NCBI GenBank assembly: GCA_902806565.1
Contig: CADCXA010000016.1
Coordinates: 1,535,712 to 1,599,711, forward strand
DNA: 64,000 nucleotides
From: Hypoxylon rubiginosum
Lineage: Eukaryota > Ascomycota > Sordariomycetes > Xylariales > Hypoxylaceae
Direction: 5' to 3'
Part shown: positions 11,280-23,291 of the stretch, one piece after another
Layout: the number at the start of each line of letters is the position of its first letter
Position numbering within the stretch: the first letter of the stretch is position 1
Translations under genes and position numbers: made by a program
Notes under the pieces: generated by a model
Told to the model about the DNA's origin: nothing
Seen by the model: only the letters and a program-made list of their open reading frames with translations
Databases searched by the model: none

Positions 11280-13180
11280 GAGAAAAAACAATACAGCCCG
11301 GCGCTAGGACTGAGGGCTGAAAGGTTTTAGAATGGCAGATGGTAGATGGCGGACGCACATTGGGTGCAAGCAACATCGAAGACACGCAAAAAGCAGGGCG
11401 AAAGTGGTTTCGAGGTACCTACCAGCCTACCTGCTGCTGCTATTTGCTGCTATTTGCTGCTGTACCTACCTAGTAGTACCTCTAAATTTCTTAGCGTGTA
11501 CCATAGTAGCGTAGTAGCGTCAAGTTGTCAGATTGAACTAAGTGGCTCGGGTAGTAATATGTGCCACACAGCCAACGGCTACAACCTTCATACAAAGGCC
11601 CAGTATGACATGGGTCCCATTGGACGACGTTATGTATATATTTTGCACGGTCTATTTCGACCCCCCCGCGAAATATTAGACGTAGGGAACATCTGGTCCA
11701 AACTTAAGGTACTACATATGTAGAGCCAACTACCAGTGCTAGTGGAGTCAATTCAATGTTCGGATGTACTAAAAATATTAATAGCCACGGGTGTTTGGCT
11801 TTTCTTTTAATGTTTTTCTTTTTCTTTTTACCTTTAGAACACATAGACAGTTTTTACCTCCCTACCCAGGTACATGAAACTAAAACTTGAGTAGGCGGGT
11901 AGACGGGTATAATTACATAGTAAGTTACTTAAAAACAAAAGAATGACGCAACTAATAAGGACAAAAGTGTCGTCACGATCCCAGAGCTCTACCTGATAGT
12001 TGGATCATCGATAACATGACAAGAGAGTTCGATGGGCGACGGCAAAGAAAAAATTTGACATTGAGGCGGTGAGTTCTAATAGAACCTGTTGTGAAACGGA
12101 ATTTGCAAATACGCCGATTATTATTTGCTACATAGCCACGGATCGTATCATCTACTTACATACATAGTAAGACGAGGACGGAATTGCGTCGAGAAGCTCG
12201 ATGCCGCTTAGGTATACCGAATCTCACCCACGGGCGCAGTACGGGTGTGTCTGCATTTTTTTCAGGTGCTATTAATGAAGCGGCGAGTTCGTTCCCTAAC
12301 CAATTATCTTTGGCTAAAAAGGGCAGAGCATCAACTCTGCAGCAGAGTCATATCTTATATTACCATTCGTCCATGAATCAGGTTAGGTTGCAATGATTAT
12401 CTCTCATCGTGACTCGAACCGAAGGACCGTGACTCGAGCGAGAGAGAAAAAAGAGCCTCATGGCCGTTTACGTGTAGGTACCTATTTATTTGGTATTAGG
12501 TACGATATGTACAATACAATACATACGAGGTACTTTGGCTACTCCGCATCTGAGCTTTGTTTAATTACGGCAAACTTTGGGTTTCTAGTGCTGTGCCAGG
12601 CCCTCGGTGAAAGCCAAAATTGCGGGCTCGAGAGGCATGGACCACTACACGGCCTCTGCAACACCCGCAATTCGCCCACAAAACCGGGTCGCTAAAGCTC
12701 ACAGACGCTGACATCCCCAGACTACCACTGCTAGACCATCTCTTTCGAGGATCCTTGTCCCCAAGGCGCAAAGACAGTTTCAACCCATTTTTCATTCCCT
12801 TTCTTATAAATGCATTTGGTGTTTGTCTTTTCAAGATGAGGGATAGTATTGGAGGACATTCGATGCGCACTTGTCTACATAGACTTTGCTACGTTCGGTT
12901 CCGCCTCGAAATTCGACTTGTCACTCTAAGCTATGCTCCGAATGGGAGAAAAGAAATTGGATTTCATCTTTGCGCCGTAGCTATTGCGAGGTTACTTGGG
13001 CGCTATTCCCGGGGACTGATCCGGCAGCTTGTCCGCGGCCCAACGCCTTGCATAAGGCTTCCAATGTCAAGTGTTGCTTTGAGTCGACGTATGTAAATTG
13101 AGCAATGTATTGTACAGAGGTAACATATCGGTACCGTGAGGTATGTGTGTACTTTAGTATCATTGCTTGGCGCTCGTCGA

Positions 13181-13201
13181 TATCACGTATCACGTATCAC
13201 G
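13181..13201 (+). repeat. TATCACG x3 tandem repeat
   Basis: Three perfect 7-bp copies. Each junction creates CACGTA, close to E-box-type sites. It may be only a microsatellite. Confidence 0.8.
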
Positions 13202-13976
13202 TACCAACCTGCGTTACATACATAGTCCGTGCCGTGGGTTGTGTCGGTTGTGTCTTGCCATACGCTCCCGTTCTCGCTCATGCATGCACGCATCTTATAA
13301 TTAGACATTGGCCAGAACCCTTACCCAGTTACTACAATAAGGTATAAGGTTGGGTAAAGTGTAAAATGGGATGAAGATATTAAGATATTAAATCTGTGTG
13401 TTCAATAAAGGGTCGCTTTTGCGCTTGGTCCGCTCGTCTAGACAGGAAGCCAGATCGCTCGCTCAGTTGGCTAAGGTCGGGAGGATCGTGATAGGTGCTG
13501 GATGCCGAGATGTGACTGTGCGCGCAAGCTGCGATGAAACGTAAAGACAAACAGACCTTGTAACGCGCCTTGCGCGTCCGTTCCATTACAGTGTAATCCA
13601 TGGTTAGGGACTATCCGAGGACGTCGATCATTTATTGTCACATTGAAATATAACCAATTTGTACAGTACACGCCGAGGTAACTTAGGGATAGGAACGTCG
13701 CATATTACCTATGTAGATGATAATAGCAAATATCTTATCAAATAATATGCACTCTATCCAGTCTAGATTCCCTCTGACTAAATGTATATTATAATGTCAT
13801 TAGGGGGTTCCGTAATAATCGTAGCTTACAGTACAGCGAGAAAAAAGAAGCTATCGCTCGCTACATACAATATGGCAGCCTCGCGCAGATTTGCGCTATG
13901 GGATGCATGGATATGTTCACATCTCTCTCCATGTTCATCTCTGATTCCGGCTTCTTAGATCCTTATAATCTCATTG

Positions 13977-15741
13977 TCATCTGTCTTCGTCGCTCAGACC
14001 AGCGATAACGTCCCCTACATCTTCATACAGAAGCTCGCCCACTTCAATGCTATCATGCATGATCTCCCGAGCATCTACTTCCGTGACACCCATGTCTTCC
14101 ATAATCAGGCGGACTGCTAACTCAGGAACCAACACGATTTGGACGTATCCGGTATAACCTCTAGCGGAAACGAGTCGATCCTCAACTGCGCGCTTCCGAA
14201 CGACCGAAGACAGCGTTCGCATGATATACTCAGTCATGGCGCGGAGCCCGCGCGGCCCGTAATAGCCCGGCGTAAGGCTATCTTGAGTCTTCAGTAGTGT
14301 CCGGTTCTTCCCGGATTCGACCTTCTCACTAAGGACGTCGCGATAGTGCGATTGTTGAGTACCTTCCAAGATATCCTTTAAGAAATCATGGTGCTTCTCG
14401 CATCGCTTGTCGATTGTCTTCCAGTTGATCTTTGGATATCCTTTTTGAGATCTAGAATTCAGCGCAGTATGCCGCTTGTGCGATCTACAGAAGGCTGCCT
14501 GCTTTCTGATGTTCATTCTGCCATAATCTGAAAACTTCTTTAGGAGCTCTGCATCGACCACTTCGTGACACATCGGGCATCTCGTCGCCACGGTCACCGG
14601 ACTTTCCAAAGAAATATCTCCCGCTTCGTCATCCGAGATTTGATTCTCGAATTTAACAGCGACCTTCTCGTCGCTATCGTCCAGATAATCCACGTCGTCC
14701 AAAGAATACAACTTGAAGGCTGGCTTTTGGGAGAGTTGCTCCTGCGCAAGTTCTGGTGAATCCTTTCGCGCTTTCATCTTCGCCTTTCTATGCTTCTTTG
14801 GTTTGATATCTAGTTCCTCATCGACATCAAGCAGCTTGATTTTGCTTTTTTCTGGAGATTCATCCGACAGCGGGCTGTAGTGTCGAAACGCAGGTCTTTG
14901 ATGTTCTCGGCTGGGACTGGGACTTGCCGATAGCCGTAGCTTAATGAATGCCGCCGAGGACTTCGTCTTTTCTGGGCTCACCCACTCAGGCTTTATAAAT
15001 TTTGCTGGGGGAGACCGGGCACTCTCACTCAAACTCAAGTCACAACGCTTGAACCCACTGTTGGCTAGTAGCCGAGGGTATGATATTAGCAACGACCGTA
15101 AAAGGTGAGAAGGGGAGCGTAAACTGACTGCTAGGCTGCGGGGCTGAGGATCTAGGCGCCGACTTCTGTGAAGATTTTGGCTGTGAAGATCTTGGCTGAG
15201 ACGATTTGCTTCCATACCCATTCATCTTTTTCATCTTCTTCTGCGTCGTTGTAAAGCCATACGCATTTTGCAGGTGGCTACTCATATCAGGGGCAGGGTC
15301 TTCAGCATATCTTTTCGAGCCCGCCGAGCTAGACGGCTTATCATTCTGAGAACGATTTGCCAACTTGCCTTGCAACAAGGGTTCTGATCTATCTCGTAGG
15401 TTCCTCTGGCCATTGCGTGATTGTGGTGGCCGAGTACTGTTGAATACGGTGGGTTTTATATCAACACCTCGGCTCTCAGTAACATCGCTTTCGGAGTCGT
15501 GTAAGTTACCGTATTTATCATCAGACTCATCCTCACTACTCAGAGGAAGTGCATCGATAGACTTAGGCTCTCTAATCTTCGTAGCTCGATTCATTGTAGA
15601 GGTAGCAGCTCGACTTTCAATTTTGGCGGATTCGGATTGAGAAACATTAGTCCCTTGATTTGTAAATCTTAGAAGGCGCGGCGGATTTTGGGTTTTGCTA
15701 AGTCCCACACGTCGTTGTCGTCCTGGTATGATAATTGGCAT
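13977..15741 (-). CDS. rtc4: Rtc4-like domain protein
   Basis: Two exons, 15741-15129 and 15064-13977, giving 566 aa. The intron (15065-15128, 64 nt) has donor GTCAGT, branch GCTAAT and acceptor CTAG, and keeps the frame (QPS-T-NSGFKR). The first 360 residues are disordered and rich in Ser, Lys and Pro, including SSQP/KSSQ repeats near 185-200. The C-terminal 200 residues match my recollection of the Rtc4-like domain: CPMCHEVVD, a Lys/Arg/His-rich stretch with FCRSHKRH, then YYGPRG and the acidic helical end. In budding yeast Rtc4 (restriction of telomere capping) affects growth of telomere-capping mutants; the biochemical activity is unknown. The CxxC with later Cys/His might bind zinc, which is inference. 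ATG 15741 is used; an in-frame GTG just upstream is not a start in fungi. Confidence 0.8.
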
Positions 15742-16429
15742 TGACACTTCTGGGGCAGCTGATCGTTAGGATTAAGCAGAAAACAGAGATGCTCGACCCC
15801 AATAGGAATTCCGAAGTCTTTGGGTCTATGAACGTGTCCGGATATGATGGGCGAGGAAAAGAATTGGGTATTAGCTTAAGTGGAAATCGATGCGATGAGA
15901 AGTCTTCCAAGCAGAGAGAGGATTGGTACACGTATATGAGACGTGGTTAAGCCGGAACGGTGTTTCTAAAGAGCAGACGCAAAATTAATGAGAGACTCTG
16001 AGAAGGAGTGGATGGGAAATCCGAATTGGATTAATTGGGTCTCAAAATGCTACAGGACGGTTGAAATGAAGTAAGAAGGTGGGTGAAATTTAGTGAGTAA
16101 CACTTATGAGAAGTAGGAGCAACGCGTTGTAACAAAGTGGAAGACGCGTCAAAGCGTAGAAAGTACATAGAAAGTGCAATGCAGCCACACCGTTTTTTTA
16201 GCCACAATCTGCAGGGACCCGAATAATTTCATAAACTTCATACTAAAGCTCTCTATTTTCTAGTTTCAGTTCGCGACTTTCAACCCTTGCTCTTCCCCCC
16301 AACTGCCCAAGTGCTATATTGCGTAGACTTTCGCCGTCATATCCTTCTATTTCGTCCCCAAGTTGGTACTTTTTTAGGAGAATTACAGGGCTGTACTCAA
16401 TTGTGAGGATAGACTTGCTCGCATCCAAC
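15742..16429. promoter_or_regulatory. Shared region between divergent rtc4-like and dynamitin genes
   Basis: A 688-bp gap between two start codons pointing away from each other, so it must carry both promoters. No clear motif or further exon was seen. Confidence 0.6.
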
Positions 16430-17815
16430 ATGGCATTAAATCGGAAATATGCTGCATTGCCAGATTTGGTACGTCTAAGCTCCTAAAGCTCCGTTTGCCG
16501 TGCTAACGAACCTGGAGGATTCTGCGCCCGACATTTACGAGACCCCTGAATTGACGGATGACAACTCTACTGTTCCGGTAAGATATAGGTAAATACCTTA
16601 TAACCCGTCGCGTTTCGTACTAAATAGTTTATTCAGACCACTGCTGGACGATCACAGTCGGACAATGAATTCGACGATGATGACGACGATGATGCCCCTG
16701 GTATCTCTCATTCGCGACTCCGTATAGACCAAGCTCGTTCGCGATTCCTTCCTGCCCAGGTTGATGCCCAAGATGTGGATTTCTCGGATCGACTGAATGG
16801 GAAAAGAAAATCATATAGAACTTCGAGCCGACGACAGCGAATCCTCAAAGATGGAACCCTAGAAATTGGTGATCTAAGCGATGAGGAGGAAGGGGAGAGC
16901 CTCGAGAGGAAGATCGCACGTCTAAAACGCGAGATTGAAGAAGCCAAGGAGGAATTTGGCAAACAGAAGGCAGAGACGAACAAAATCGCACCAGATCAGG
17001 ATACAGATCTCGTCACACTAAGCCGGGCATTAGACGAAATATCAATTCCTCCAGAGAGAGCAATCGCAGCTAGAAGCTATCCCACAGTAGCTCCGAACAA
17101 GCAAACCGAGGAAGGTCATACGCCAACACAGCCGACAGTAGATGGGACAACATATACTGTTACCTACGCTCCAAGTTACGAACAAAGCCATGCCCTAGCC
17201 AAAGCTGCCGATTTTGATAGACGGCTTGTCCTTCTCGAGAAGGCTATCGGTATCACCTCATCAGCGATGCCCGAGTTAGAGGGGAACGGCCTTCCACGGG
17301 CTATTATGCCTACACTAGATACTCTCCAGAACCAGATCTTGACTTTGTCAGAAGCGTCTACTTCTTCCCTCGACAGTATCAGCCGCCGCGTACGGACGTT
17401 GACCCAGGAAGCGGAACAGCTGGAGAAATCGAGGAAAGCTGCTAAGGCTGCGCAGGATTCTCTGGCTACGGGTGGTTCTCCAGTTGAACTAGATGATTCG
17501 GAGCAGACGGCTAAGATCAATGCGCTCTATGGAACTTTACCAACCATTGAGAGTTTAGCACCCTTACTTCCCCCGTTGCTGGACAGACTTCGTTCGTTGA
17601 GAGCTATTCATGCCGACGCCGCAACAGCTAGCGACACTCTAGAACACATCGAGCAGTCTCAGAGTGACATGGCCACTGACATCAAGCAGTGGAGAGAAGG
17701 CTTGGATAAGATTGAAGCGGCTATGAACGAAGGAGAGACAGCTATGACGGCCAACATGAAAACAGTGGATGGGTGGGTAAAAGACTTGGAGGTCAAGGTC
17801 TCCAAGCTGTCGTGA
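16430..17815 (+). CDS. DCTN2: Dynactin subunit 2 (p50, dynamitin)
   Basis: A shoulder subunit of dynactin, the cofactor that links cytoplasmic dynein to cargo; in fungi it is needed for nuclear and vesicle transport along hyphae. Three exons: 16430-16468, 16518-16577, 16637-17815, giving 425 aa. Introns are 49 and 59 nt with GTACGT and GTAAGA donors and a GCTAAC branch in the first. The N-terminus MALNRKYAALPDLD fits the conserved dynamitin start. DIYETPELTDD comes next, then an acidic run of seven Asp, then several coiled-coil stretches (LERKIARLKREIEEAKEEF near 125-145, more from 230 to the end). Length is typical of the family. Without the first two small exons the conserved N-terminus would be lost, which supports this model. 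Confidence 0.9.
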
Positions 17816-18340
17816 TAATGGAAATCCTGATGTGCTGTAACTTACACTAGCCTTGATACCCCCGGTTGAGCATAATGATGATATTAAAACGATTGTTAGT
17901 TAATATACCTATCTTCAGGGCCAATTTGATTGCTGAGCCATTACATTGTAGCTGGGTATGTACATCATGGTCATCTACACATCATATGCAATTAGCGCCA
18001 TATTTGTATGAGTTAGATGGTGTATGCAATTGTAAGAGGTTACCCCTCCAAGCCAACTTCTCTTTTTCTAATCGATAATGCAAGTCCTTATCTGTGAGGT
18101 ACTGTACTAAGGCTCCAAGGACTAGGTAAATGGTCCGTGCCCACGAAAAAAGCCCTACCCACAGGTTTAGCGAAACTAGGATCTTTCTGACTTGATAAAA
18201 AATTCAACCAACTTTTTGACAAACTCCCATACTCGCGACCAAGCAGCAAAACCCTTGCAAAACCTCAGCAACAAGTACGACCGCCATTCTTCAAGACACC
18301 TACGAAATCCCAATCTAACCAGACATCGTAGATCGCCGAT
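17816..18340. promoter_or_regulatory. Promoter and leader of the S28 gene
   Basis: Non-coding 525 bp between the dynamitin stop and the S28 start. It includes a GCCCTACCC element near 18152, resembling telobox/CCCTA motifs common in ribosomal protein promoters, which is suggestive only. No coding signal. Confidence 0.4.
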
Positions 18341-18709
18341 ATGGAGTCCGCTAAGCAACCCGTCAAGCTTGTCAAGGTCACCCGCGTCCTGGGCCGAACC
18401 GGTACGATATTTCCCACCTCATCATCACGATCTGAACGAGCCGACACTTCGCGCAGAATTTCTGCAAAAGAGCCCAACAGCTGACGATCACAGGTTCCCG
18501 TGGTGGTGTTACCCAAGTCCGTGTCGAATTCATGGACGACCAGACCCGAAGCATTATCCGAAACGTCAAGGGACCAGGTGCGAATCAACCAACCTCCATC
18601 CGGCAGCGATATCTATAGATGAGATTACTAACATGGAGTTCTTGTAGTTCGCGAGGATGACATTCTCTGCCTACTCGAATCTGAGCGCGAGGCCCGAAGA
18701 CTGAGATGA
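18341..18709 (+). CDS. rps28: 40S ribosomal protein S28
   Basis: A small-subunit ribosomal protein of the eS28 family. Three short exons: 18341-18401, 18494-18577, 18648-18709, giving exactly 68 aa, the family length. Introns are 92 nt (18402-18493) and 70 nt (18578-18647, with a TACTAAC branch, close to the yeast ideal). The translation reads [20 protein letters not shown], then [16 protein letters not shown], then [20 protein letters not shown], the near-invariant end of S28. The gene does not stand out as one long open frame because every exon is shorter than 90 nt. Splice phases are 1 and 1 and agree at every join. Confidence 0.97.
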
Positions 18710-19432
18710 ACGGAATGTTTCTGGGGAAGATATGAGAGCGCGGGAGTCGGATATTTACCGCTAGCTTGCGATTACGATCGAGCAGCACGATCATACAGTA
18801 TTCGCGCTCACGATTCCTTTTGTGATGGGAGTCAATGGACTATGGGCATTCTGCATTGCGAATAAAAAAACCGATTCATACCCCGACCATCACACCGTAA
18901 TAACGAGCACTCGTGCATCTTTGAAGTCCTTCATTATTCGTCTACTTTGATCTCAGTCCTAAGCCATACCAGAATACATGCCACGGCAGCATCACGAGTT
19001 AATACTGATCCGAGGTACTGGAGTGGAATTTGACATACGAAGAGCCTAACGTTTTCACAGTGCAAATATTAATAGCTTAGTAATCCACGGTCCAATTAGC
19101 TGGACCGACCTTTTTTTTTTCTTATTTAACTTGGCAAGCTTTTCTTCCCTCTTTTCCTTTCCCTTCTTCACCCACCGTTCTTCTCAACTTGAACAAAATC
19201 AAGGACGGTCAATTTCGCAATTGGTAAGTGACAATCTTCTTCCTACACATTCGTTCATGTTGCATGATGTAATAAATAGCATGTATTACCTGATCATCAA
19301 TGATGTTATACCATTATCACCAAGATCTCTGACTCAACAACCATTTACCTATCCTCTTACTGCATTCTCATTGAAAGAGCAACAGCTAATAAGATTGCAC
19401 TAGACTGTACCTGGCTCTGAACACATCGTACA
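18710..19432. promoter_or_regulatory. S28 3' flank and molybdopterin gene promoter/leader
   Basis: Non-coding. It ends in the transcribed leader of the molybdopterin synthase gene, which seems to contain an intron (listed separately). Pyrimidine-rich DNA near 19110-19170 fits a fungal core promoter. Confidence 0.5.
19224..19403 (+). other. Probable intron in the 5' leader of cnxG
   Basis: GTAAGT donor at 19224, GCTAAT branch near 19385 and CTAG acceptor at 19400-19403, followed 29 bases later by the ATG. All three splice signals are close to ideal. The intron (180 nt) lies wholly before the coding region. Confidence 0.6.
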
Positions 19433-19726
19433 ATGGGAGCTACCCCAAAGCCGCCCGATGGCCATTTCAACGTCCTCTACTTCGCAAGTGCAAGCTCCTT
19501 CACGTCGAGGGAATTCGAGACATTGCCCGCACCCCTTCCTCTAGGGAAGCTGTTCGATACCTTGGAAGAGAAATACCATGGTATCAAAGACAAGATACTC
19601 AACTCGTGCTTGGTGACAATCAATCTCAACTACGTTGATGTTCCGGAGCCCAACGATGAAACCTCTCAAGCCGTGATTAAGGAGGGTGATGAAGTAGCTA
19701 TCATTCCTCCCGTCAGCTCTGGATGA
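19433..19726 (+). CDS. cnxG: Molybdopterin synthase small subunit (MoaD/MOCS2A)
   Basis: The small, ubiquitin-like sulfur carrier subunit of molybdopterin synthase. Its C-terminal glycine thiocarboxylate gives sulfur to precursor Z when making molybdenum cofactor, needed for nitrate reductase and xanthine dehydrogenase. A single exon of 97 aa. It has the beta-grasp pattern, starting FNVLYFASASSFT and continuing through ILNSCLVTINLNYVD to GDEVAIIPPVSSG. The very end is Ser-Gly rather than the Gly-Gly of bacterial MoaD; the final Gly, the essential one, is present. The ATG context (CGTACAATGG) is good. Confidence 0.92.
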   Translation: MGATPKPPDGHFNVLYFASASSFTSREFETLPAPLPLGKLFDTLEEKYHGIKDKILNSCLVTINLNYVDVPEPNDETSQAVIKEGDEVAIIPPVSSG

Positions 19727-19819
19727 GATAGTTCTGGTTGAGATATCCAATCAGCAACTTCAATATTAATTTGATACCTAATATATACGCTTGATGACCC
19801 AACTATGTCCTCGTAGAAC

Positions 19820-20423
19820 TTATGATGGCAGTAGAGGCTCCTGTTCATTACTTGGTTCCTGGCTGTTTGGGCCGTTCTGACTCCCGGCCCTTGTGCGAAT
19901 CCATTCTTGCCATTTCGAAGGCCAACCCGTCCACCTATACGTCCATATCTTCCACCACGTAGGTTTCTTCTTGGTGTATACCTTCAGCCGTCGGATGCTG
20001 AACATAGCCAGGGTGACGAGCAGTACGAAGACAAGGGTAGACGCGATAGTAACGAGCGAGGTCAGCGTTGTGATAGTTGATACCTGGCACCCGAGCGGCC
20101 GCGTGCGAATCTCCCACCGCTCCGCCCAGTGCGGGCAGACGTTCTCGTCCCAGGCCGGAGCCAGAAAGGGTACTCGGTTGGAATTGGGTACGCAGGTCCA
20201 CGACTACCCGGACGCGGATAAGGGCATTGTTAGCTATATACACATTGCGGTAGACACTGAAGTATTAATTGCATTTTAACTATTTCATAGGATAGTTAGA
20301 TGGTGGACATACGAATGGACACCAGCTGCAATCCACCTGTGCTAGACAACCCTTACAGTCTTGGATTCTCCAACATCGTAATAAGTGCGCGTCGTCCTCC
20401 GGACTGATGCTGGTGATATTCAT
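19820..20423 (-). CDS. PSI-domain single-pass membrane protein
   Basis: Two exons, 20423-20313 and 20203-19820, giving 164 aa. The intron (20204-20312, 109 nt) has GTATGT donor, GCTAAC branch and TAG acceptor. The first about 77 residues carry eight cysteines (17, 23, 26, 32, 35, 41, 60, 76) in the pattern of a plexin-semaphorin-integrin (PSI) fold: CWRIQDC, CLAQVDCSWCPF, then SWTCVPN and ENVCPHW. One membrane helix follows (about 81-107), then a basic, Trp-rich cytoplasmic tail (YTKKKPTWWKIW...). There is no classical signal peptide in this model; an upstream exon is possible because a stop lies just before the ATG in frame. The gene converges on cnxG with a 93-bp gap. Function is unknown; an extracytoplasmic disulfide-bonded domain is inferred. 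Confidence 0.8.
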
Positions 20424-21199
20424 AATAGCTAGCTAGGGTAGGTACGGAGCTGTAACAAATCAAGTATATAGGTTACCAAACACATAGGCGTATAAACTAC
20501 ATATATGATAGTCGATCAAATATCGCTTTGATCTCGCTTTGAACTGACAATTCACGCGACTGTGGATTTGGAAACTGAAAAGATGATATTATACGTCAAA
20601 GTCAGCTGTATTCGCCCCGATATTCGCTGTAATGCGGGGCAAGTCAGCTCATGCGCGGCAAAGCCTTCTTTTAAACAAGTCATGACCATCGATGCCCAAA
20701 CTCCGGCTGCAAACAGTCATCAATGCGGACTCCGTCGGTGAATCACCAGTATACATCGAGGTAAATTGGACGGTCTAGTGTTTGATTCCATTCTCTAGTA
20801 GTATGCTACGTTGTCTGCTACGTTATAGAGGAACTCGCAAGATCGCATCCCCCTTCTCCTATAGATGAATGCGTCGTTTCATACGAACGTCATTGCCGAC
20901 TCAAATCGCAACTCTTAATTCTTTCCCATGGGCCATGATGAATATCTCTGATCCCTGATCAAATGTCAAGATGAACGCCTTTCTCTCTTTCCCTGCTTCA
21001 AAGCCGGGAATATGCACGAGTAATGCTGCCGTGTTTCTGTTTTTGTCCGTAGGCCAGTAACGATTGCAATGATACTTCTATAAGGACGGAGAGGGCCAGA
21101 TGCCAGCTGGAACGTATTACCCTAGCCAAAACACTACCTAACTCGACCTCCCCAACGCTCTCCGTAACGGGGGGCAGTAGATTGGCGGCTGGGCGCTCT
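20424..21199. promoter_or_regulatory. Upstream region of the PSI gene
   Basis: Non-coding, 776 bp, holding the promoter of the PSI-domain gene and the 3' flank of mob2. A small inverted repeat GCCCCG/CGGGGC (20614-20640) is the only visible structure. Confidence 0.5.
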
Positions 21200-23291
21200 C
21201 TAAGCGACATTCGAAAGCTGCATCAGCCGCTCTCCGGCCTTGTGGTTCGCATACTCGTAAGCCTTGGACCCAGGCGGGAACGTGCCATTGGTCGCCCATA
21301 GGTCGATCAGGGGTTGCATCGGCTCCAATTCTTGCGGCTTGAGCATGTCCAGCGCGCAAGCAGTCAGCACGAAGTGACTGAAGCAGCTGTTCAACTGCTT
21401 CTCGAGGTTCAGATGGTAGAAGGGATCAATGAAGTGCGCCCAGTACAGGTGAGCGTACACTCGGAACATCTGTCTGAAGATGGTCTGGCAGACCTCTACG
21501 AAGTTCTCGGGGAAACCGCTTCGCTTGCCGACCCATTCCTTGTCTCCCGGGTTCGACAGCTGTGAGAGAGGAGTGGTGGTGATGGACGGGTTGTGTGCGA
21601 AGGAGACACCATTGGTATCTGTGGGGAAGATGTTTGTGTCGTCGATCTTTCCAGAGATCCAGCGCTGCATCAGGGTAATGTACTCGTAAGCCGGCAGCTC
21701 CACGGGTTCTCGCTTGTTGTTTAGCCATGTGAAAGAGTGATTTCTACCTCATGTCAACCAGAGTAATTTGCTCTCAGTACCTGAAAGTCTACTTACGCGC
21801 CAGCAGACATTCGAGGGCAAGTCTGAGGATTGCAAATCGTGTTTCCGTCGTCTTCCTTTTCGTGGATCACTCGTACAAAGTTCCACAGGTTGCGGTAGTG
21901 TTCGACCACTTCATATGAATTAGGTACTTCGGGTCTCGAGTACGGAAGACAGCAGGGGACTCACCTTGATGAGCAATCCACTCGCCCTGTTCCACCGTCT
22001 TGGGTCGCGCGCTCAGGGTCATGAAGTTACCCTTGACGATATGCTTCGCATATTGTGCATTGAGCCATAGGGGAAGCGGTCGGGGAAGGTGGTAAGAGTT
22101 CAGCATGTCGTCTCCGTTGGCCCCGGCATTTCCGGGGTCGTCCATGCCGATATTCTGAGCTAAGGACGGTGAGCTAGGAAGCGGAGGGATCTTTGGTGCT
22201 AGACTTGTGGATGACTGGCTGCCTTGGGAGAGGTTGGTGGGAGAATTGGGTTGACCGTTGCTGGTTGAAACGGGGCTCTTATTCTGACCTGGCGCTTTGG
22301 TCGAAGTCCCTCTAAACCGAGCGTTTCTAGGATGAGAGTTAGCACCTGTTCCTTTGTTCTGCAAAATTTTATTAAAAAAATGACAAAGATGAAATAGTGA
22401 CGAGGGGAGCCAATGGGTTATGTATATGAGAGGTAACAATTCTCAGTCTCAGTCGGTGCTAAAATGGAAAGGCCTCGACCTCGCATATCTTCAGCCACCT
22501 CGCCTTCCAATATGCACATCTGAAACCATGGCAGCAGCAAACAAAAAGAGCACTTGCGTATACCAGCTGATGGTTGAATCGGAAGCAATAGCCAGGAATC
22601 CTTGCTACACTGTCTTTTTTTTTTTTTTCATATTAGAAAAGGCAAACAGTCAAACCAGATCCAAAACTTCGACGGCAACTTTGGGTTAGGAGGAGTGAGT
22701 GTAAAGCCTCCCAGGAACAAAGAACCCTAATAGATATAACAGATGGGCTATCACATCATTGGAATAGCCAGTTCATGTTGTGCTTGGTGATATAGGACTG
22801 TGACTTCACATGCACACTTTCTCTTTGTCGAATATATCAGATCTCTGCCTCATAACTTCTTCGGTACCGAGTATTGAATATTGAATGACCCGTGATTCTT
22901 GAAGGCCAACGAGTACAACATTTTGGCTGTATACGGAAACCCGTATTCACCCAAAGCGGTCATCTTGAAGGGCCAAGCTCAAGTGCCATTAAATGAGGCT
23001 GGCCGGACTGGGCTGAACATGTATATCGACGATGAGACATAGTCATGTCCAGTCGGACCGGGTACTTCCACCAACCATGAATAACACCCTAGCACCTCAT
23101 TGTTGTAGGGAGTATGAAATTGGCTGGCCCTCTGAACCTGGCTTTATGCGTTGCAACTCACATGGACTCCCATGGGTGTAAGACGAAAAGCCGAAAGTGA
23201 CAGGGCCAATTCTTCAGTAGAAAGGGGTATACAAAAAGGAAAATAGCTAATGGAAAGAATTGACCTACATCCCAGAAAATAAGTTAGACAT
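21200..23291 (-). CDS. mob2: Mob2, NDR-kinase activator
   Basis: Mob2 binds and activates NDR kinases (Cbk1 in yeast, COT-1 in Neurospora) that control polar growth. Four exons: 23291-23269, 22326-21965, 21908-21797, 21743-21200, giving 346 aa. All phases fit. The well-supported part is exons 2-4: introns 21909-21964 (GTGAGT) and 21744-21796 (GTAAGT) give HQVVEHYRNLWNF and MSAGANHSFTWLNN. The metal-binding pairs are visible as CNPQTC and HLYWAH. Before the Mob core is a Ser/Pro/Gln-rich stretch. The first exon (23 nt, MSNLFSGI) was chosen because it joins in phase to NARFRGTSTK and resembles known Mob2 starts; it needs a 942-nt intron, unusually long here. If wrong, another start upstream of 22326 is needed. 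Confidence 0.88.

Larger units (their letters stand above)
10941..13976. promoter_or_regulatory. 3-kb upstream region of adenylate cyclase
   Basis: No convincing gene in about 3 kb. It should hold the adenylate cyclase promoter and 5' leader, plus the 3' flank of the Rtc4-like gene. Visible elements are a GCGGGCGG tract near 11095-11112, four 7-bp GAGAGAC repeats (11252-11279), CTGCTATTTG repeats near 11426-11460, TACCTACCTAG-type motifs, and three TATCACG repeats (13181-13201). Short open frames at 12565-13096 overlap on both strands and lack protein-like features. Confidence 0.5.

Noticed and set aside
12393..12440. Possible minus-strand tRNA T arm at GACTCGAACC
   Set aside because: The flanking bases do not pair into a T stem and no acceptor or anticodon arm could be built.
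12565..13096. Overlapping open frames of 101 and 158 codons
   Set aside because: They lie on opposite strands over the same DNA, have mixed composition and no recognisable motif or splice context.
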